Assembly: GCA_965222765.1 (NCBI GenBank)
Contig: CBDCVG010000059.1
Coordinates: 134,663 to 198,662 of the forward strand
DNA length: 64,000 nucleotides
Direction of reading: 5' to 3'
Origin: Caldora sp965222765
GTDB taxonomy: Bacteria > Cyanobacteriota > Cyanobacteriia > Cyanobacteriales > Coleofasciculaceae
In this document: one piece after another, positions 53,551 through 63,171 of the stretch
Position numbering within the stretch: the stretch's first letter is position 1
Layout of the letters: each line of letters starts with the position of its first letter
Notes under the pieces: model-generated
The model's database searches: none
Seen by the model: only the letters and a program-made list of their open reading frames with translations
What the model was told of the DNA's origin: nothing
Program-made: the position numbers and the translations under genes

Positions 53551-53750
53551 AATAGTTTGTTATTTGTTGTTTGTTGTTTGTTGTTTGTTGTTTGTTGTTT
53601 GGAATTGAGACTTATTCTCCCTCCTCTTCTTTGTCCTCCTTGTCTCCTCTTCTCCCCCAGCTCTCATTACCCATATAAATGAAGAATGTAGAATGCAGCT
53701 TGGGTAGAAAATAAATTCTTAATTCTTAATTCTTAATTCTTAATTCCCCA
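53551..53750. repeat. Two heptameric short tandem repeats (TTGTTTG and TTAATTC types)
   Basis: TTGTTTG is repeated about six times at 53551-53600 and AATTCTT/TTAATTC four to five times at 53712-53745. Between them lies a CTCC-rich stretch. No gene. Confidence 0.8.
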
Positions 53751-55420
53751 CTACCCAGATGCTTTAGCTGCTGCTCGCTTTCTCGCTGCCTTTGCCTTTT
53801 GTTTCTTGTTAGATTCAATTTCTAAACTAGCTCTTAGTTTCTCCTGTTCCTGCTTGTCTATTTCCGGCAACTTGAGAATAACACCTGCAAAAAACCAGTA
53901 GTATACTGCCACTGGGTCTGTATCCAAAGGGTACCAGTAGGGAAAGTAACTGATAAACAAGACAAAAACCCAAAAACTGGCTCCTATGCTCCTTAAACTT
54001 TTGTCACGAACTGAGCGGTACTCCTGGAAAGTGATCATTGTTAAACGAGTACAGAGGGCCAAAAATGCTAACACACCAAAGTAACCTATTTCATAGATAA
54101 GCTTTGGGTGAAAAGTTTCAACCAACTTGGTTCTACCGAAAATGCGGGTAGAATTAGTAGCTCGTCCTAAACCTTTCCCGAAAATGCCCGGTTGTTCATT
54201 GATTGCCCACTGAAATTGATGCTGGATGAAGGCAGTGGGAGGTGAAGCTTCCCAGCGTCCGACGAAACTGTCGATCCTCTCCTGAACAATACCTGGATTA
54301 TTGGTAATTACAATTCCCATTACTAATGCCAGTCCTACTCCAATTGGGATAAATCGTTTGAGATTAGCTACCTGAACCAGTGAGAACCGCCAAAATTATA
54401 ATTAAGATTGGTACTAAGGCAAGGGCAATTCTTTGACCAGAGATTGCTGCATTGACAAAGATTAAGGCGATACCACCTAACCCAGCAGTTCGCCAGAATA
54501 AGGAAGGATCGCAAAAAGCATTAACAAAAGCAAAAGTGCTATTGGAAAATTAGGAACCAAGCCCAGTGCCAAGGGGAGACAAACGTTCCTGGTAAACGTA
54601 TCACTCCTTGTGAGGGACTGTAAAGTAGAGCACCACCGACTAAACACTTAGCATCTAGGGTTGCCTTAAACAAGCCTTCTCCTGTGAGATGATCTGTACC
54701 AGCACACCTACCACTAGTCAGCATTGAGTATTGTAATAAGCCTAGGACACAGCAAGCGATCGCCAGTACTAGATGCAGGCGACTACAAAAAAGCAACTGC
54801 TTTTTATTCTCAATAAAATAGTAGCCACAAAAGATCAGGGGAACGTACCCCACCAAAACTTTGAGACCCAAAATTCCCTGTACAAAAGGTTGTCCTGGTT
54901 GCTTTCCAGACATTTGTAAGGAACCGTTGGCCAGAAGTAGCGTGATTAGGGATAATCCCAATAGAATACCCAGAACAGGCATTAACTTTTTAGGAATCAG
55001 GATTGATTTTCCTTGCTTGCGACACTCCTGAACTAAACCCAGGAGAGCAGGAAGATAAAAAATATCTTTAGCAAGTTGAAATAAAGCGTTTCCACTGCCT
55101 ATCCAGTAGGTGACAGTACCACTGAAAGGAACATAGATTAGAAAAGCCCACAGTGCTTGTCGAGGATAGCTACAGGATAAAACTAAACAGGGGACTCCCA
55201 ATGCCACAACTAAACCAGCTTTGGGTTCAACCATCATTCCTACAGGTACACCCACCGCTAGAGCAAAGAATACGCAGAAAGCGGTTATACCCATCAGCTT
55301 TTGGCGAGCTTCCCTGGCTTTACGCTTTTGGATTGATCGCTCTTTTCTGCTGAGGACTGGAGTTTCAGTCTTAGACTGCTTTTTTGATTTCTGCTTTGAT
55401 TTTGACTTTAAGCGTGGCAT
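53751..55420 (-). pseudogene. HpsL-like O-antigen ligase/polymerase, frameshifted twice (probably sequence errors)
   Basis: Basic N-terminus (MPRLKSKSKQKSKKQSKTET) then about 11 membrane spans with the Wzy/ligase-type loop in the middle (SPSQGVIRLPGTFVSPWHWAWFLI). The frame breaks at AAAA near 54546 (WFLI|SNSTFAFVNAF) and at CC near 54371 (LTGS|VANLKRFIPIGVG), each by one extra base; the three pieces join into about 555 residues ending with a Lys/Ala-rich tail (KQKAKAARKRAAAKASG). The charged N-terminus plus ligase fold matches the cyanobacterial HpsL of hormogonium polysaccharide secretion, by memory of the family. Extra bases in runs suggest a working gene with sequence errors. Confidence 0.7.
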
Positions 55421-55600
55421 GGTGGTGGAGCCAGATCAAGTCCACATGAAAAATTCATAGAATATCCGAATGTCATAATCAGAAAATGGGATACTCCCTA
55501 GAAAATTGCAATACTAGTCAACAACAAACATTCTAAGATGCTTACCCATTGGAGACAATCTCTAACCAAGAGTGCTGGACTATTGGCTATTTTAACCATT

Positions 55601-55712
55601 GTACTGGCGTGACACACCTAAAAATGTAGAATAGATATTGTGGGAAAAGCCTAAATTGACAAGAAATTAAGCGATTTCCTAAACCACCATTTTAGGTGTG
55701 TCGGTCCAGTAC
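55601..55712. repeat. MITE-like element, TGTGTCRC family, unit 1
   Basis: GTACTGGCGTGACACACCTA at 55601 faces TAGGTGTGTCGGTCCAGTAC ending at 55712. The 112-bp unit ends in GTAC, the same four bases that open the next unit. Confidence 0.65.
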
Positions 55713-55846
55713 TGGCGGCGACACGACTAAAAAGGTAGGTTGGGTGTAACGAAGTGAAACCCAACAGAATATATGCCGGTGTTGGGTTACGCTATCGCTC
55801 CACCCAACCTACTTATTCCACTATTTTAGCTGTGTCGCGCCAGTAC
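55709..55846. repeat. MITE-like element, TGTGTCRC family, unit 2
   Basis: GTACTGGCGGCGACACGACT at 55709 faces AGCTGTGTCGCGCCAGTAC ending at 55846; inside is the AGGTTGGGT inverted repeat with GTAACGAAGTGAAACCCAAC. 138 bp. Units 1 and 2 share one GTAC, as if one had inserted at the end of the other. Confidence 0.7.
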
Positions 55847-56460
55847 AGAGTTTCTCGGTTAGTCAATGTATTCATCAAACCCCCTCAATTAGATAATTAT
55901 AGTTGATTTTCCAAACCCATTTGTCAAGATTGTCGTGTCCGAGGTTTGTGTACTAGTTCCCCGTCAGATCCTCCTAATGTCAAGCACAATGCATTAAGGA
56001 CTATGACTTATTGTTACTGCATATTTCGCTAGTAGCGTCGCACAGGGTAACGCACCACATTGTGGATACAATCATTGTCAAAAATCGCCTTAATTAGTGG
56101 ACATTAAGCTCTCAGCAATGGTAAATAGTAACTGTTCACTGGTAACTTGACATTGGTGCTAAGCATCCCATTTTAGTAAATTTTGTGAGTAGTAGCACAA
56201 AATTATTTTTATAAGCTAATGCGCATTTAAATTTAATATTTAATCAACTTTCAATAAAAACTCAATCCTTTGATTAAAGGGATGTTTGACTATTGCTTTA
56301 TTTTGGCAAATATCTAAATTAGATGCACAAAAGTTGACTATTGCATTATATTTCCTCTTCCCTCTCCGATGCAAGTGCCCGAAGTCCGGTTGTCACCCCT
56401 TTAAGTTTGTATATTTCCTTAACTCTCCCAATCTATTTCTCAAACTTGCCATAATTACCT
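55847..56460. other. Spacer without recognised gene
   Basis: Contains the diverged GGTAACGCACCACATT repeat (56050-56094, compare 51559-51605) and AT-rich DNA before the beta-propeller gene. A 66-codon open frame at 56286-56486 has no family features and I do not call it. Confidence 0.4.
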
Positions 56461-58062
56461 ATGAAATTCTCCAGAAGAATTTTTAATCAAAATGGTGCTT
56501 TGCTACTTCTAAGTAGTTCTATATCTCCGTTACTTATTAAGGAAGTTCGCCAGAGGTTTGGAGATGATGAAGTTCGAGTAGCAAAAGCCAAAAATCTTAA
56601 TTTGATCAACAAGATTGACACCAACCTACCTCCAGAAACTGAACTTTTAGTTCCGAGTTATCTAGGCAATGATCAGAGGAGATTTTATGGTAGAGGCATA
56701 CCTCAAGGATTAAATCTGATTAATAAATTTAATCTAGGAAGTGGAAAAACTAACGTCTTTGGTTCAATTCAAGTATGGGCTGGTGCAGGATGGACAGGAC
56801 AACCGGCTATTATCAAAGACCAGGAGAAGCTTTATCTAATTATTGGAGCCTATGATCATCATTTAAGAAAAATTGACCTAGCAAACAATCAAGAAGTTTG
56901 GCGGTATAAATTTGACGATGTCATTAAAGGATCATCCACCGTTTATATCCAACCAGCAGCAAGTGAACCAAATCGAGTTGTAATCTTACAAGGAAGTAGA
57001 CTAGGTTTCAACAATTCCCATCAATCAAATCAACCAGTACCTAGTTTTAGAGCTATTTCCTTCAGAACTGGTCAAGAACTGTGGCGACTTAATATTAGAA
57101 AAACCGATAGTTATAGCAGAGATAACGATAGTAGTGCTATAGATTTGGGAAATGGTCTCATCTTTAATGTGGGTGAGAATGCTATTGGCTATTTTCTCAA
57201 TAGTTATACTGGTGCTGCCAAAACCAAGGAAAATATGCTCCAGCCAGAAGTACTTGCCGAAGTTCAGCTTTATCAAGCGGAAGATGTACCAAGACATCGG
57301 CGCAATCTCGTAGCAGAGTCATCGCCAGCTAGATTAAATGATCTAATTTTTGTGGCTGCTGGTTCTGGGCATTTTTATGGAATTAGTATTACAACTCGTA
57401 AAATTGTCTGGGACTTCTATGTTGGCTCTGATTTAGATGGAACTATTGCTATTTCCAAAGATGAAAAACTTTTTTGTGCAGTTGAGAAACAGTACATCCC
57501 TGGTAATGGTGGTGTCTTAAAACTCGATCCAAGCAAGCCTCCAGCTGAATCAGTAGATTGGTTTTTACCTACTAGCAACACCGGATTTGCTAAATGGAAA
57601 GGGGGCATTATTAGCTCAGTAGCTTTGAATGATGAATATCGCTCCGAAGAATTACCTGCCTTGTTCGCCACCAATGCTATAGATGGTAATCTTTATATTG
57701 GTTCCCAAACAATGACTACTGGTACAAAAGTAAAAGGACCATTACTACAAAAATCTTACGATACACCTTTAGTTGTCTTTAAACAAAGGGTAGGGCCATC
57801 CATTTCTACGCCAATTTTCACTGATGGCAATCGACTAGTCACAGCAGGATATGATGGAATTTACCTGTTTCAGCTCTATTTTGATCCAGCTCAACCTGAT
57901 GAACCAAATATTTTGCTTAATGAGCGTGGAGATCCTTGGCGTTTAGTGGTTGAGCAAGTGGGTAGGTTTATGCCTGGGGGATCTTTTGAATCTACGCCAG
58001 TTGTTTGGGATGGCTTAATTAGAATTTGTTCTAAGGATGGATTTATGTACACTTTGGGTTAA
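56461..58062 (+). CDS. Exported PQQ-like beta-propeller protein
   Basis: 533 residues. The N-terminus MKFSRRIFNQNGALLLLSSS has a twin-arginine-type motif (S-R-R-I-F) followed by a hydrophobic stretch, so Tat export is likely. The body is a series of propeller blades: LYLIIGAYDHHLRKIDLANNQEVWRYKFDD, TGQELWRLNI, GHFYGISITTRKIVWDFYVGSDLDGTIAIS, NRLVTAGYDGIYLFQLYFD, with the W-x-F/Y blade pattern of PQQ-dependent dehydrogenase-like repeats. No PQQ-ligand set is evident, so a binding or scaffold role is as likely as catalysis. It opens the plus-strand group with the Dpm1-like glycosyltransferase and MFS genes. Confidence 0.7.
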   Translation: MKFSRRIFNQNGALLLLSSSISPLLIKEVRQRFGDDEVRVAKAKNLNLINKIDTNLPPETELLVPSYLGNDQRRFYGRGIPQGLNLINKFNLGSGKTNVFGSIQVWAGAGWTGQPAIIKDQEKLYLIIGAYDHHLRKIDLANNQEVWRYKFDDVIKGSSTVYIQPAASEPNRVVILQGSRLGFNNSHQSNQPVPSFRAISFRTGQELWRLNIRKTDSYSRDNDSSAIDLGNGLIFNVGENAIGYFLNSYTGAAKTKENMLQPEVLAEVQLYQAEDVPRHRRNLVAESSPARLNDLIFVAAGSGHFYGISITTRKIVWDFYVGSDLDGTIAISKDEKLFCAVEKQYIPGNGGVLKLDPSKPPAESVDWFLPTSNTGFAKWKGGIISSVALNDEYRSEELPALFATNAIDGNLYIGSQTMTTGTKVKGPLLQKSYDTPLVVFKQRVGPSISTPIFTDGNRLVTAGYDGIYLFQLYFDPAQPDEPNILLNERGDPWRLVVEQVGRFMPGGSFESTPVVWDGLIRICSKDGFMYTLG

Positions 58063-58142
58063 ATTGTGCCCAAGAAAATAGTGAAATGGGATATTTTTGA
58101 TGTGTAAGTCCCTTAGCATGGCGATAAATAGGGTATTTCAAG

Positions 58143-59177
58143 ATGAATATTTCATCAGTTACAAAAACGCAATCCCAAATCGAGAACCTTGCTGCAACTC
58201 AAGCAAAACCAGAACTATCAGTAGTTGTACCTATTTACAATGAGGTGGAGAGTCTGCCTCAATTGATAGAAGCGATCGCGTCTGTATTAACATCTGCTCA
58301 GCTGAGCTATGAATTGATTTGCGTAGATGATGGCTCTATTGATGGCTCTGCTCAACTGCTCAAAGAACAGGTTCTTGCCTATCCTAACTTGCGAGCAGTG
58401 CTGCTACGGCGTAACTATGGTCAAACCGCAGCAATGGCAGCAGGGTTTGACTATGCAAGAGGTGACGCTATTGTTACTTTGGATGGTGACTTGCAAAATG
58501 ATCCAGTTGATATTCCTCTGTTGCTCGCCAAGCTCTCCGAAGGCTACGATCTAGTCAGTGGCTGGCGTAAAAACCGTCAAGATAAGGCTTTGACTCGTTT
58601 ACTGCCTTCCCTAATTGCCAACTGGTTGATTGGGCAAATCACTGGGGTAAAACTCCATGATTACGGCTGCTCCCTAAAAGCTTATCGCTCAGAATTAGTT
58701 GCTGATATGAACCTCTACGGTGAGTTACATCGGTTTTTGCCTGCTCTGGCTTTTATTGAAGGGGCAAGAATTACGGAATTACCTGTGCATCATCATGCTC
58801 GCCGTCATGGCAAAAGTAAGTATGGATTAGGACGAACCTTCCGGGTAGTGATGGATTTGCTCACTGTCTTTTTTATGAAAAAGTTCTTGACGCGGCCGAT
58901 GCATGTCTTTGGGTTGCTGGGTATTATCTCCCTGACTCTAGGAGTAGGCTTAGGACTTTATCTAACTATTCTCAAGCTAGGTCTTGGTCAAAGTATTGGC
59001 GATCGCCCCTTGCTGATTTTAGCAGTAGTTTTGGTCTTAACTGGTGTACAGCTCTTGAGCTTTGGTCTGTTAGGGGAGCTACTAATGCGTACCTACCACG
59101 AATCTCAGGGGCGTCCCATCTATAGAGTGAGGGAAGTAGTAGAAATAAATGTTAAGAATAGTAAAGAGGATGGATAA
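58143..59177 (+). CDS. Polyprenyl-phosphate glycosyltransferase (GtrB/Dpm1-like)
   Basis: 344 residues. GT2 domain: LSVVVPIYNEVESLPQLIEAI (25-45), DDGSIDGSAQLL, TLDGDLQNDP (metal-binding DxD-like), SGWRKNRQDKALTRLLPSLIANWL and DYGCSLKAYRSELV; these are the GtrB/DPMS signatures. Two C-terminal spans (MHVFGLLGIISLTLGVGLGLYLT and LLILAVVLVLTGVQLLSFGLL) place it at the membrane, where it would load a sugar onto undecaprenyl phosphate for transfer outside. It is 11 bp ahead of an MFS gene and 81 bp behind the propeller gene. Confidence 0.88.
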   Translation: MNISSVTKTQSQIENLAATQAKPELSVVVPIYNEVESLPQLIEAIASVLTSAQLSYELICVDDGSIDGSAQLLKEQVLAYPNLRAVLLRRNYGQTAAMAAGFDYARGDAIVTLDGDLQNDPVDIPLLLAKLSEGYDLVSGWRKNRQDKALTRLLPSLIANWLIGQITGVKLHDYGCSLKAYRSELVADMNLYGELHRFLPALAFIEGARITELPVHHHARRHGKSKYGLGRTFRVVMDLLTVFFMKKFLTRPMHVFGLLGIISLTLGVGLGLYLTILKLGLGQSIGDRPLLILAVVLVLTGVQLLSFGLLGELLMRTYHESQGRPIYRVREVVEINVKNSKEDG

Positions 59178-59188
59178 AACTCCCCTCA

Positions 59189-60457
59189 ATGTTTCGCCGG
59201 GGTACTCAGCAAGTGAAGATTTTTCGGGAGCTGGAAGCATCACAAAGTCGAAATTTACTGACTCTGTTTATTACTGGTTTGCTGTTTTGGTCAAGTGTAG
59301 CTTCTATGTTACCAACTATGCCCCAATACATTGAGGATATAGGGGGTACAAAGCAGCAGATAGGACTAGTAATCAGTTGCTTTAGCATCGGTCTAATATT
59401 GTTTAGAACCATACTAGGACGTTTGGCAGACCAGCGCAGCCGCAAGCTGGTGTTGCTGATTGGTACAGGTATTGCTGCGATCGCACCTTTGTGCTACTTG
59501 TTGGTGGACTCGATTGGTATGTTAATGCTAATTCGGGGATTCCACGGTATTAGCCTCGCCGCTTTTACCACCGGCTATCTAGCGCTGGTAGCGGATTTAT
59601 CCCCAGTGGATAAGCGGGGTGAGTTACTTGGTTACATGAGTTTAGTCACACCGATTGGTTTGGGACTTGGTCCTGCCCTAGGAGGCTTTCTCCAAGCTTT
59701 AGTCAGCTATACAGCCTTATTTCTGGCTATTTCAGGTTTGGGTTGGCTGAGTTGGCTTTTTGCCAGCTTGGTTAAGGAGCCTCGAAGAGTCCAACTATCT
59801 GACTCTGGAGCAGAAGAAGTGGCTTCTAGCCGTCCTTGGCAGCTAGTAAGCAGTCCCCGTATGCGGGTTCCTGCCTTAGTACTACTCTTAGTTGGTTTAA
59901 GTTTTGGAGGCTTAATTACCTTTCTCCCTTTGTTCATCAGAGAAACTGGCGTCAACTTAAATTCTGGGTTGTATTTTACCACTGCCGCGATCGCTAGTTT
60001 TATTATACGCCTGTTAACCGGTCCTGCATCTGACCGCTATGGGCGAGGCATCTTTATTACTGTCTCTCTAATCAGCTATGGGCTAGCAATGCTAATGTTA
60101 TCCCAGGCTCAAAGTCCCCAAGCATTTTTGCTGGCGGGGGTAATGCAAGGAATTGGCTCAGGAACCATACTCTCAATTATGATTGCCTTGGTTTCCGATC
60201 GTTCTTTGTCCACGGAAAGAGGTATGGTTTACTCAGTATGTTTAAGTGGGTTTGATTTAGGCGGAGCGATCGCTCCACCGGTCTTTGGTTTGTTTGCTGA
60301 GTTGCTAGATTACCAAGGCATTTTCTATCTGTCTACTGTTCTGTCATTCCTAGCACTGATAATTTTCCTCACTCAATCTAGCAAGAATCTCTCCCACTCT
60401 CTGCGGTTTGCCACAGGGCGCGAACGGGATATTTATGCTGTAGACAAGGGATTTTAG
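59189..60457 (+). CDS. MFS transporter
   Basis: 422 residues with 12 predicted spans. The loop 2-3 motif of the superfamily is clear (GRLADQRSRKLVLLIG), as is the repeat of it in the second half (LTGPASDRYGRGIFITVSLI), and helix 5 carries the GxxxGPxxGG antiporter motif (PIGLGLGPALGGFLQ). It is a drug/metabolite exporter type with unknown substrate. It follows the GtrB-like gene by 11 bp, so probably shares its transcript. Confidence 0.85.
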   Translation: MFRRGTQQVKIFRELEASQSRNLLTLFITGLLFWSSVASMLPTMPQYIEDIGGTKQQIGLVISCFSIGLILFRTILGRLADQRSRKLVLLIGTGIAAIAPLCYLLVDSIGMLMLIRGFHGISLAAFTTGYLALVADLSPVDKRGELLGYMSLVTPIGLGLGPALGGFLQALVSYTALFLAISGLGWLSWLFASLVKEPRRVQLSDSGAEEVASSRPWQLVSSPRMRVPALVLLLVGLSFGGLITFLPLFIRETGVNLNSGLYFTTAAIASFIIRLLTGPASDRYGRGIFITVSLISYGLAMLMLSQAQSPQAFLLAGVMQGIGSGTILSIMIALVSDRSLSTERGMVYSVCLSGFDLGGAIAPPVFGLFAELLDYQGIFYLSTVLSFLALIIFLTQSSKNLSHSLRFATGRERDIYAVDKGF

Positions 60458-60611
60458 TTGACGCTCATCCACCCAATTGCTACGCAATATGGAATGAGTG
60501 AATTATCCCTCGATTAGCTCCCAGATTTTTTCCATTATGCAAGGGTTTTGAGTCCATTTGATTCAATTTTCACTGCACTTGACAAGGTGAAAATTGATTT
60601 AATCGTTCTAC

Positions 60612-60671
60612 TAGCGCGACACACCTAAAACTGTAGGTTGGGTGTAACGAAGTGAAACCCAACACCGGAAT
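60612..60671. repeat. MITE fragment (TGTGTCRC/AGGTTGGGT family), cut by an IS
   Basis: TAGCGCGACACACCTAAAAC then GTAGGTTGGGTGTAACGAAG and CCCAACACCGGAA match the left half of the 55709-55846 unit and stop at the IS derivative. The right half is not found on its other side. Confidence 0.6.
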
Positions 60672-61082
60672 ATAGAACCCATTTGGGATCTATCTAGCCA
60701 TTTGCCAGTCTTTTGAGCATCAGTCGGACAAAACAAAGATTAATCTTGGTCATTATCTGGGGATAAACTTTTTTCAACTCTTCTTCCAATTTTTTAGGAT
60801 GATATCCGTTGTCAAGAAGGATGGTTATTTTGGGAATATTGACAGGTTTAGATTTGAAATAATCAATATTATTTGAGAGCATTTCAATAATTTCCCACTC
60901 TTTATCTGTCAAACTGCTTGAATAGCTCATTGTCTGTTAATCAACTCAAGTTATGGAAGGTGCTAAGTACCGTTCGACAACGAACGGGTAGGGCGAGCAC
61001 GCAATTCGAGTAAGTCTGTATTTAATAGCCAGTATCTTGGATTATTATACTGGAGAGTGTAAAGATACCAAATGGGTTCTAT
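60672..61082 (-). mobile_element. IS5-like insertion sequence, internally deleted (411 bp)
   Basis: Perfect 15-bp terminal inverted repeats: ATAGAACCCATTTGG at 60672-60686 and CCAAATGGGTTCTAT at 61068-61082, both next to TAT outside. It holds a cut-down transposase frame and a 98-bp stretch shared with 18813-18910. Too short for an autonomous element. It may be moved by a full copy elsewhere. Its right end is only 32 bp before the EamA start. Confidence 0.85.
60694..60930 (-). pseudogene. IS5-like transposase with internal deletion
   Basis: 78 codons. The first 18 residues (MSYSSSLTDKEWEIIEML) are the normal N-terminus of an IS5-group transposase, and KITILLDNGYHPKKLEEELKKVYPQIMTKI plus LCFVRLMLKRLANG are from its catalytic C-terminal part. 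The central region with most of the DDE residues is missing, with the reading frame kept. The product cannot be an active transposase. Confidence 0.8.
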
Positions 61083-61113
61083 ATGCAGCAAGAAATTGAA
61101 AATTCAAGATAAA

Positions 61114-62058
61114 ATGAGAAAAACCCAGAGAGAAGTTGTCATTGCTTACATAGGGTTGCTGTTAGCTGTAGCAGCTACGGCATGTACTCCAGTGCTAATA
61201 CGAATTAGCGAAGGGGTTATGAGTCCAGTTGCCACAATATTTAATCGTGTCTGGATTGTGGTACTGATTTTGGGGTTGTGGAATTTTGGAAGCTTTCTAA
61301 GGTCTCAATTGACAAGCTCTAGGTCCCTTCGAGTAGGCTTTGGCTCTCGACCCCCATTGTTGCTTCTGGGCTTAATCTGTACAGCTTTACCATGTCAGCT
61401 TTTCTGGGCATGGTCTCTCAGTAAAACTAGTGTTGCAAACTCAGAAGTGCTACATAGTTTTACACCAGTATTTACTACATTAATTGGTTGGTTATTTCTA
61501 CAGAAATCATTTGATAGATTATTTTTACTAGGGGTATTAATAACTGTTGGAGGCTCTATTCTGTTAGTGGGAAATGATTATTCTACTGCACCCGAGAAAC
61601 TCATTGGTGATGCTCTAGCTTTGATTTCCGCTTTATTTTGGGCATTATACCTCATCTTGTTAAAAAGAATTCAGTCACAAATGGAGCCTATAGAAATTGT
61701 CGGCTATATTAATTTTGGTTCAGCCATTTTTATGTCCATTTTGCTCTACTTTATTGGTACAGATGGACCTATCTTTCCTTATTCTTTAAACGATTGGCTA
61801 ATTGAGTTTGCCCTAGGTGCATTGGGCATACTTTCACAAGTGCTTATACTCCGTAGTATGAAAGTATTTTCACCAGGGCTAGTTGCAACGGTCTTACTAC
61901 TCAACCCGATTGTTACTGCTCTTCTGGCGTATCTTATTTTTTCAGAGTTTCTTAGTTTCCTCGATTGGTTAGCTATGTTCATTGTCATTACTGGCATATA
62001 TCTCACTTCCTTAGGAAAGGTCAAACAGAAAAATAGACATCTGTCTGAGCTGGATTGA
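61114..62058 (+). CDS. EamA/DMT family transporter
   Basis: 314 residues from ATG 61114 (MRKTQREVVIAYIGLLLAVA); an in-frame ATG at 61072 lies in the IS terminal repeat and is rejected. Ten spans in two EamA repeats; the first holds PVLIRISEGVMSPVATIFNRVW, and the second ALALISALFWALYLILLKRI and GALGILSQVLILRSMKVFSPGL. The family exports amino acids or other small metabolites. The IS end 32 bp upstream has probably replaced the native leader, so expression may depend on IS sequence. Confidence 0.8.
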   Translation: MRKTQREVVIAYIGLLLAVAATACTPVLIRISEGVMSPVATIFNRVWIVVLILGLWNFGSFLRSQLTSSRSLRVGFGSRPPLLLLGLICTALPCQLFWAWSLSKTSVANSEVLHSFTPVFTTLIGWLFLQKSFDRLFLLGVLITVGGSILLVGNDYSTAPEKLIGDALALISALFWALYLILLKRIQSQMEPIEIVGYINFGSAIFMSILLYFIGTDGPIFPYSLNDWLIEFALGALGILSQVLILRSMKVFSPGLVATVLLLNPIVTALLAYLIFSEFLSFLDWLAMFIVITGIYLTSLGKVKQKNRHLSELD

Positions 62059-62166
62059 TTTTCTAATAACACAAGAAACAACGATGTTCATATAACTGCT
62101 CATCAAGCACCCAGAAGTTGGAAAAGAGCAATCAGATCACGAATATTCCACCTTACAACCAGAGAA

Positions 62167-62964
62167 TTAACTGGCAGATTTTATTTGACATAGGTAATAA
62201 AGCCATAGCTCTGTTTCCATAACAGGGGCATCCATTTCTAAAACCCTTTCTTTACTTTTCCACGGATAAATTTCGACGTGGCTAAAATCTTGAGACAGAT
62301 CTTTCAACTGCTGCGCCGCCCGAATATAGTACGTATCCAAACGAAATAGATGAGATTCATCGCGAACAATGAGATAGTCAGCATCTGCTACCATTTGTCG
62401 ATTTAATGAGCGATTGAACAACCAAAACAAACCAAGAGCAACCAAATTCGTATAGATTTTAATGGGATTGATGCTAAGTTGTTTTTGCCAGGTCAGCCCT
62501 TTTTCTAAGGTCTGGAGATTATGACTAGAAAAGAAAAAATAACAGCCTTGCTTTCCTACCCGTTTAACTTCTGCAAAGATCTTGAGCCGATCTTTATGGG
62601 AAACATAGTCAATTCCGTTATAGCTAAATAAAATAAAGTCAAATGAGTTGTCATCAAACTGACTCATATCCCTAGCATCGCAAACTTCAAAGCTCATAGG
62701 ATACTCAGAGTCTTTAAATCTTTGCTGACATGCAGCAATCATTTTAGATGAATAGTCAATGCCAACATACTGTTTGACTAGGGGAGCAAAATACAGAGTC
62801 GTGCGACCACCGCCTATGCCTATATCTAGCATTTTCATAGTCGCCAGTTGTGGTCGAAGTCGTTCTAGAATTGCGATTTCTGCGGGCTGTAGCCAGTCAA
62901 GCCGTGCATAATAGTTAACAATACTAGTGGCAGTATATGTAGTTTTGTTTCTACTTTCGCCCAT
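62167..62964 (-). CDS. Class I SAM-dependent methyltransferase
   Basis: 265 residues from ATG 62964 (MGESRNKTTYTATSIVNYYARL); the frame's first codon is a TTG 18 bases earlier. Rossmann methyltransferase: motif I MLDIGIGGGRTTLYFA, post-I VGIDYSSKMIAACQQRF, motif II SFEVCDARDMSQFDDNSFDFILFSYNGIDYV. C-terminal part has a FFFSSHNLQTLEKG stretch common in type-11/25 methyltransferases. Substrate unknown. It converges with the EamA gene (stops 108 bp apart). Confidence 0.82.
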   Translation of the reverse strand: MGESRNKTTYTATSIVNYYARLDWLQPAEIAILERLRPQLATMKMLDIGIGGGRTTLYFAPLVKQYVGIDYSSKMIAACQQRFKDSEYPMSFEVCDARDMSQFDDNSFDFILFSYNGIDYVSHKDRLKIFAEVKRVGKQGCYFFFSSHNLQTLEKGLTWQKQLSINPIKIYTNLVALGLFWLFNRSLNRQMVADADYLIVRDESHLFRLDTYYIRAAQQLKDLSQDFSHVEIYPWKSKERVLEMDAPVMETELWLYYLCQIKSAS

Positions 62965-63171
62965 GACAGTAGTATACAGCAATTATGCTAGTCGTCTATA
63001 GTCACCAGTGAATACAAAGTGAACTACCTGGCGATCGCTAGCCTGCTTTCCATAAATTGCTGGTTGTTGTTGTAAACTCAGGCAAAATAACAGATTCAAT
63101 GCGATCGCGGGCATTACCTGTGTCTAGATTAAGTTAAGATTTATATTTATTCAAGTTAGGAATATCAATCT

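Noticed and set aside
56286..56486. 66-residue open frame before the beta-propeller gene
   Set aside because: No family features, no ribosome site, and it overlaps the next start in another frame.
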